From Diphasiastrum complanatum (taxonomy: Eukaryota; Streptophyta; Lycopodiopsida; Lycopodiales; Lycopodiaceae), in the NCBI GenBank assembly GCA_029204225.1, contig CM055095.1:59108865-59172864 (forward strand): a stretch of DNA of 64,000 nucleotides. The letters run 5' to 3'. A model generated the notes under the pieces. The model made no database searches and was not told the origin of the DNA. It worked only from the letters and a program-made list of their open reading frames with translations. The position numbers were made by a program, and so were the translations under genes. Positions 58,301 to 64,000 of the stretch are shown in pieces (within the stretch, counting starts at the first letter, position 1; each line of letters opens with the position of its first letter).

Positions 58301-59517
58301 TGTTGTAAAGCTATCTTCATAAGCTTTACTTCCGGCGCCACTGGCGCCAGCATTGTCCTCGGCGCCAGCAGCGCCCCTGCTGCTCCCGGCGCCACTGTGA
58401 CCAGAATCCAGCCGGCGCCAAGTTCCTATGGCTGAAAATCTTTGATCGGTTCTAGCGAAGTCCAGAGAGCTCAGATCGATGTGCAATCACCTCACACGAT
58501 CTAGGCATGATTAAAGGAAGCCTGGGGATCAATAAAATCTAGAGAGAGAAAATGACTTTCTAGAAAGAGAAAATCCTAGAAAGATAAAAACGTGCTTTAC
58601 CAGCCTGGGTAGAGTGCTTGGTATGAGGGAGGTTGCCGAATCCCACCAATACTATAGGGGAGTGCGGGTTGCGACTCAAGGTGGAGCTCCAACCAAGTCT
58701 CAGTCTCCCTTGCTGGAATGTTGTCATGGCTCTCGCCTTGGCATGGTAGCGCCCCGAAGACTAGGGTCGGTCACACACTTGAGATGTAACCTTCTCAGAT
58801 TTATCAATAAAGTGGGATTTCCTCAAACTGACTCTGATTACCTTTTGGATTTTAGTGTTCGGTAAAAGCGCCAGTTGTAAGGCTGCTTCAAAATTTTTAA
58901 GTTGGCACATAGCTGAGGGTCGTATCCCGGGACGCCAGCGGTATGCCGTCGGGACCATTCGATCCGCGGTGCCAGCGGTATACTGTCGGGACCATTTGGT
59001 CCAGGAACTAGTTGTCTCCATATCTGTCGCGGCTTGTGGTTCTGAGTGTTCCTTGCATGAACTTGAATGGGTTAAGCTCTTGGGGAACGGGCTCTAACAT
59101 GTTGGCTGAGTTGGATGGCTTGCTTGGGTGGAAGTTACCTGTTTATGGCTGTCCAGTCTGGCGTGGCACCAGGTTGGCTTCTAGCGCTCGTGACGAAGCT
59201 TTCAGTTGGTTAAGTCTGATGTAAGTCAGACTGCTTGCTTGGAATGGATGTTACTCGTTTGTAACGAAGCTTCGAGTTGGTTAAGTTTGATGTATGTCGG
59301 GCGGCTTGCTTGGAGGGAAGTCACCCACATCGGGACCCCCGATCTGTCATGGCACCAGGTTGGATTTCAATGTTGGTTTTCGAAACTTCGAGCTGGTTAA
59401 GTCTGATCGTTGTTGGCGAGTTGACTGCTTGTATGTCAAGTGGGTTTGGATGGCAAGAGTTGAAGGCTGGGAAGCTAAGTCGTGGTTCCCGGCTCCCTTT
59501 GGGATGCCTGCGCTACA
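58301..59517 (+). repeat. 3' LTR of the nested non-autonomous element
   Basis: A 1,217-bp copy of the 5' LTR with canonical TG...CA ends. It contains five or so GGCGCC sites in its first 120 bases and the same AATAAA signals. TSD CTTCC follows at 59,518-59,522. Confidence 0.93.
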
Positions 59518-59900
59518 CTTCCTAAGATTGAAACACACTCAAATGAAACCCAGCAACCTCACTATCTAGAAATCCAATCAAAATTAGGGTTTTGACACAA
59601 TCACAAAAAATTGACTATTCCAAATCTACATGCAAATGTTGAAAATTTGATATGCAATCTATAAGCCACCACTTAGGCTGAACCAATGATCCAAAAATCG
59701 GCCAAATCCAGTATGTGAATTCAAAAATCAGAATTGAACATGTATATTGACCTATTTAATGTTTTGATCTAGAAAATATCCAATCTACAAAAGCAAAAAA
59801 TCCAATTTTGATGTAGAATCCTCTCTAGCATGCTCTAGACTTGATATCTTCACCGAATCTTTGATAGATCTGATTTTCTCCTTCATAACCTGAAACACAA

Positions 59901-59912
59901 GCTCTGATACCA
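59901..59912 (-). other. Primer-binding site of the minus-strand copia element
   Basis: Minus-strand TGGTATCAGAGC, the initiator-Met tRNA complement, directly follows the LTR end (...CTTTCACA). Confidence 0.8.
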
Positions 59913-60418
59913 TGTGAAAGATTTCAGATCTTTAAGATGCAATCTACTTGAATGATCTTTGGTTAGAAAGAGAAATACACTACCAATCTCACCAATTAGA
60001 AAAATCAGCATCTACACACAAATTTAGATGCAAACACCAATAGAACTTGATCAAACTTAAATGAAATGATTATGTACTGTTGCTGTTCGTACAAAACCAG
60101 CAAGCTATTGTATTTCACACATGTGGATCCAAAAATAACAAATATAGATCATTCTACACATAGAATTACAAGCAATCACCAACATAGTGCACCAATGGAT
60201 AGTAGAACCCAAGAGAACCATGTATAAGCATGAAATGAGATAGAGAAGAGAGAAGATTGCTCTCTCCACTAGTTACATCCTTTTATAACAGGTCCAAACC
60301 CTATTTGGCCACTTGGCTTTCCCACCAAAAGGCTAACCCTACTAATTTTGGGTCTAGATTCAATGTACCCAACTATTCAAATTGAATCTACTCAAACTCG
60401 CATTCTAACTTTCCCACA
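59913..60418 (-). mobile_element. Copia 5' LTR (minus strand)
   Basis: Read on the minus strand it starts TGTGGGAAAG at 60,418 and ends CTTTCACA at 59,913; the ends are imperfect inverted repeats. A TATA-like 'gttataaaagg' lies at about 60,281-60,291. It is followed by the PBS, a leader interrupted by the nested element, and the gag at 54,617. No 3' LTR was found, so the element is truncated. The 5' boundary rests on the inverted ends only. Confidence 0.65.
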
Positions 60419-60429
60419 CTTTCAAAAAG

Positions 60430-63400
60430 TGTTTATTCGAATGAAATTTAGACTAATGAACTTTGAAAAGTCAACCTCTAAGTCTAAAACAAGTTTTGGC
60501 CTCAATATGCCAAATATGAAAATATTGCAACATGTGATGAAATTAGTTGAATCTTTGACATGGCCTGCCCACTTAGCACCTGATCAGGCCATGCTCATAT
60601 GGTTCATGACTGGCCTCCCAAAATCTATTCGGCGTGAACTTAGACCTCCAGTATCCTATGCTACCTTACGTGATGCTATGGATGATGCCATCCGCAAAGA
60701 GGATGAAGACTCCGATGAAGAATACAAACCCCAACGTTCGTGAGCCATTGTCTCTGACCAAAGCCATAGATCTCAAGGTGAAGGATCCTCTGCCGATATT
60801 GCCATACAATTGTTGTTACATCAACTTGAAACCATGAATAAAACCCACCAGGCATAGATGGATAAGATATCCAAAGATTTTGAACATAAACTAAAAAATA
60901 CCAGACCACAAGGGCCTATTGTCAACCAATTTCCCAAGTGTGATAATGTTTGGTGTCCCACATGCCAACAAAATCACATGGTGAATGAATGTCCATAGAA
61001 TAGACAAATAGCTCAAAGGTTTTGCATCTTTTGCAGCACCAACAATCATGATACATCTACTTGTATCTACAATCCAAGAATACAAGTCGTTGCATGACAA
61101 TACGAGTGGAGGATGCAACAATAGGGTCCCCAAATTACAGGTTACCAAAGGCCCACATTCCAACAAGCACCCCAACAATGCTTAGCACTACCTGGACCGA
61201 ATAACGCAGCACCAGCCTTAGTAGTGCAACAGCTTGGGCCTCAGATGAAAAGTCAAATCATCCCAACAAACCTTGTTGCCACAAGTCATGATCCTCAACC
61301 TCAGCTAGAGTTCAGCCTTGAGAATGTCTATATGCCTGAGGATCAAGGGTTCCCCTGTTTTTACTCAGATGGAACTAAAGTTTCTATTTATCCTTTATTT
61401 ACCACACAACAACGTTTCTATGGAAATAGAGCACTTGTCCAATGTTATGGTTGTGGAGAGAACCACTGCATCGTCGAGTGCCCATATAAAGACACCTACA
61501 CACCTATCTGTAGGGAATGTGGCCATGGCCATTGCTATAAAAATTGTCCATCCTGACCAGTAGAGCCACAACTTGACGCACCTATCAACCTTGCAACTAC
61601 TGTACATGATAGGAGAGTGAAATCCACAAAACCAGAAGCCCCTGTATACATTCAGACACGTGCCCAACAGTTGAAAGAGTCCCCAGTGGTAGAGAGAATT
61701 TTGAACGAGGAGCATAGTCAACGCCATACTATAAACCATTACACTAAATCCATTGGACCAGGAGAGTATTTCAGCCCACAAAAAGAAAAAGATCGTTATA
61801 TCAAGGTAAAAAAGTGGATACAAGAGGAGCAAGTTAAGGCCCCTATTGGTGATCTCAACCGGCCAATAGTTCCTATGGATTTGCCTGTACACTCGAACCA
61901 AACTGTGAATGCTCCTACCTCAACCATTAACCAGGAAGGGCTCAACCTGAGTTTGATGAAATACCCTTCGCCTCCCTAGAACCAGAAGGGAGTGGGACTG
62001 AAGCCTTAACTACTTTATTGTCCAGTCATGTCACCCTGCCCTTAGGTGATGTTTTGAAGAATTCCAAACCCCTACGCCAAGCCTTAACCGTCTGGGTAGG
62101 AGATAAAAATACACCTACATGACCCTCCATGAATGGAGAGAGTGATGATGACCAATTCGTAATGGCCATTGGTGCTACTTGGGAAAATGAGAAAAGTAAT
62201 GTTACCCTACCTGTTCAACACAAGAACTTCCCTTCAATAGCTGCTGTTATTGACGGTGGTTCAGGTGTAAACATCATGTCATTACACATATATCGAGAGT
62301 GGGGGATGAGTGTCTTAAAGCTCGCAAGTTTTTCTATAAAACTTGCTAATCAGAGCTATGTCAAACCCATGGGAATTGTCAAAAATGTACATGTGAAGGT
62401 CGCTGATCTTCGCTTTGTCATTAACTTCACAGTCTTAGATCTTCCGAAAATAATATCTCTTACCGACTTCTAATAGGAAGACCCTGGCTAAAGTTAGCCA
62501 AAGTACGCCATGACTGGGGTACAGATCATATCACATTAGAGAATCGGGATCAAGCCGTGAGAGTCGATCCAAATACCTAGACCATTAAGCTTGTGAGTCC
62601 GTTAGAAGAAACGACTTCGTCCGCTACCGATCACACGATCGATCGAAATCTGAAGAAGCGCTACAAGCCATTGGAAATCCATCAAGATTTTGATACTGAT
62701 ATCATTAATTGGATTGATGCTCTAGCTACAGTTGATTGTATGAGCTCCATAAAAGGATCCATCTCCCTACTCTGAGAAGCCAATCAAGAGTCAAAACCTG
62801 CAAACCCAAAGCTTGTCACCCTTGATGATGAGATCGAAATCGGGATGAACATGATCAAACTATCATGGCTTCCATTAGAACCACCCCCAAAACATTGTGA
62901 AGAAGAACTTCTTCCTTGGCGCTCAGTAATCACCTTGGAAGATGATGTGGGATATTCTGACAAACAAGCGTTATCTTACTTCGATCCCCAACATTATGGA
63001 GAAAGATGACTACCAGAAGACGTCCCTAAAATCCCATCCCTGGCTAAGGTTCTAAAGAGCCTTGCCCCACAAGTGTGTATCAATACCGGGTCAAGATAAG
63101 CCAATGGGACAATCCAGTAGATGAAGCCATAACCAGTGTGGACACCACATTGTGGGACCCCCTTGAGAAGATAGTTTCTCCCTCAAACCCTCCTATTTGC
63201 TCGTGCTCTGTCAATATGGTGGTAGTGAAGAAACCAACTTCCAAAAATACCTGCTAATCTGAAGGGAAAAGCTGAGATGGGTTGTGATCGTCGGCAATTC
63301 ATGAATACCAAAATTCAACTAATAGATGTTGCATCTAAGGTATTGAATATGCATGATGTACAAGCATACTTTTGAGACTATACCTTGGATGATGTGATCG

Positions 63401-64000
63401 TTGCTATGCCCCAAGCCCAGCGGAACCCAACTCAAATGATGCACTTGAAAATTCTTGTTCGTCTGAGGGTCCTGCGAAAGTCCAACCTCTAGATCTAGCC
63501 GATCCTGGAGAAGGTGAGAAGATAGTCTATGTAGGTGAACAAGTTACTACTGAAGAACTATCCGATCTAAGAGACCTCCTACAAGAATACCACGATTGTT
63601 TTGCATGGTCCTACAAGGATCTGAAGGGAATACCACCTGAGTAGTGCAACACACCATTCCGTTAGTCGATGGTGTCGAACCGAAAGTGAGTCGACCTTAT
63701 CACTGCAACCCCCATTACTCCAAACTGATTCAACAAGAGTTGGAAAAGTTACTAGAAGCTGGATTCATATATGAGATTGAGCATACTGACTAGGTATCCC
63801 CAATTGTGATTGTGCCTAAACAGAACCAGAAACTACCCATTTGTGTAGACCTCAAGAAACTTAACGCTTACAAAGAAGAACCACTTTTCCTTGCCTTTTA
63901 CCAAAGGAGTGCTCGAACGAATAGCAGGAGAAGAGGCCTATAGATTCCTTGACGGATTCAGTGGGTATAACCCTGTGATGTTTGCCAAAGAGCCACAAAA
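60430..64000 (+). pseudogene. Ty3/gypsy (Tat/Athila-like) gag-protease-RT, decayed, open at right edge
   Basis: Gag: 'LIWFMTGLPKSIRREL' near 60,600, followed by four zinc-knuckle-like motifs: 'CPTCQQNHMVNEC', 'CIFCSTNNHDTSTC', 'CYGCGENHCIVEC' and 'CRECGHGHCYKNC' (about 60,957-61,553). Protease: 'VIDGGSGVNIMS' (about 62,247) and, after a frame change, 'GRPWLKLAKVRHDWG'. The RT approach: 'CFAWSYKDLKGIP' (about 63,600), 'QQELEKLLEAGFIYEIEH', 'VSPIVIVPKQNQ', 'CVDLKKLNAY' and 'YRFLDGFSGYNPV' before the edge. The order and the FAWSYKDL box fit plant gypsy elements of the Tat/Athila type. Many stops and frameshifts show it is dead. It begins next to the copia LTR at 60,418 with no 5' LTR of its own visible. 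Confidence 0.82.

Larger units (their letters stand above)
54828..59517 (+). mobile_element. Complete non-autonomous LTR retrotransposon nested in copia
   Basis: Two direct repeats of about 1.2 kb (54,828-56,035 and 58,301-59,517) start T(G/C)TTGTAAAGC and end GCGCTACA. They flank a 2,265-bp interior bounded by a tRNA-Met PBS (56,038-56,050) and a purine tract (58,287-58,300). A 5-bp duplication CTTCC lies at 54,823-54,827 and 59,518-59,522. The interior has no gag, protease, RT or integrase motif; its frames are short. It must have been mobilised by enzymes of another element. The LTRs differ by roughly 4-5% by eye, mostly transitions, so the insertion is not recent. It sits inside the leader of a minus-strand copia element. 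Confidence 0.93.

Overview
This window looks like nuclear DNA of a land plant. It holds three spliced genes whose products have the plant arrangement: an APC7 fragment, a two-RRM nucleolin and a peroxisomal acyl-activating enzyme. Introns are large and TE-rich (the nucleolin gene spans about 14 kb), and Ty1/copia, Ty3/gypsy, L1-type LINE and hAT-like debris fills the rest. Long (CT)n/(GA)n microsatellites are frequent. Two copies of a LINE tail carrying a restriction-like-endonuclease-type signature, which I do not associate with flowering plants, make a fern or other non-angiosperm my best guess. That assignment is inference. I saw no bacterial-style operons, CRISPR arrays, rRNA or intact tRNA genes.

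Layout. 1-1,430: tail and LTR of a copia element, then a decayed gypsy RNase H/integrase fragment. 1,980-5,100: a decayed minus-strand L1 LINE with ORF1, endonuclease and RT pieces. 5,100-7,424: microsatellites and a 140-bp tandem duplication. 7,425-10,190 (+): last four exons of APC7; the upstream exons are not visible and are probably off the left edge. 10,200-18,600: unrecognised AT-rich DNA with several families of local repeats. 18,690-33,320 (-): a complete nucleolin gene, about 565 aa in 13 coding exons plus a 5'UTR intron. Its introns hold a hAT-like MITE with a perfect 8-bp target duplication, an L1 scrap and a minisatellite.

33,460-46,760: tRNA-like tandem repeats, two truncated LINE tails, a minus-strand gypsy LTR and gag, and a plus-strand copia gag-pol fragment. 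48,524-51,567 (-): a complete two-exon acyl-CoA synthetase ending in SKL, with a non-canonical GC-AG intron that contains a minisatellite split by a MITE-like insert. 54,108-60,418: a minus-strand copia element (gag, PBS, LTR) into which a structurally complete 4.69-kb non-autonomous LTR retrotransposon (54,828-59,517, target duplication CTTCC) has jumped. 60,430-64,000: a decayed plus-strand gypsy gag-protease-RT with four zinc knuckles, running off the right edge.

The three host genes serve separate housekeeping roles: cell-cycle ubiquitination, ribosome biogenesis and peroxisomal acyl-CoA formation. Nothing suggests that they act together. The most informative novelties are in the mobile elements: the nested non-autonomous LTR element, the LINE with a CCHC plus PD-D-like C-terminus, the tRNA-like tandem repeats that recur elsewhere in the window, and the gypsy LTR bordered on both sides by internal-type sequence.
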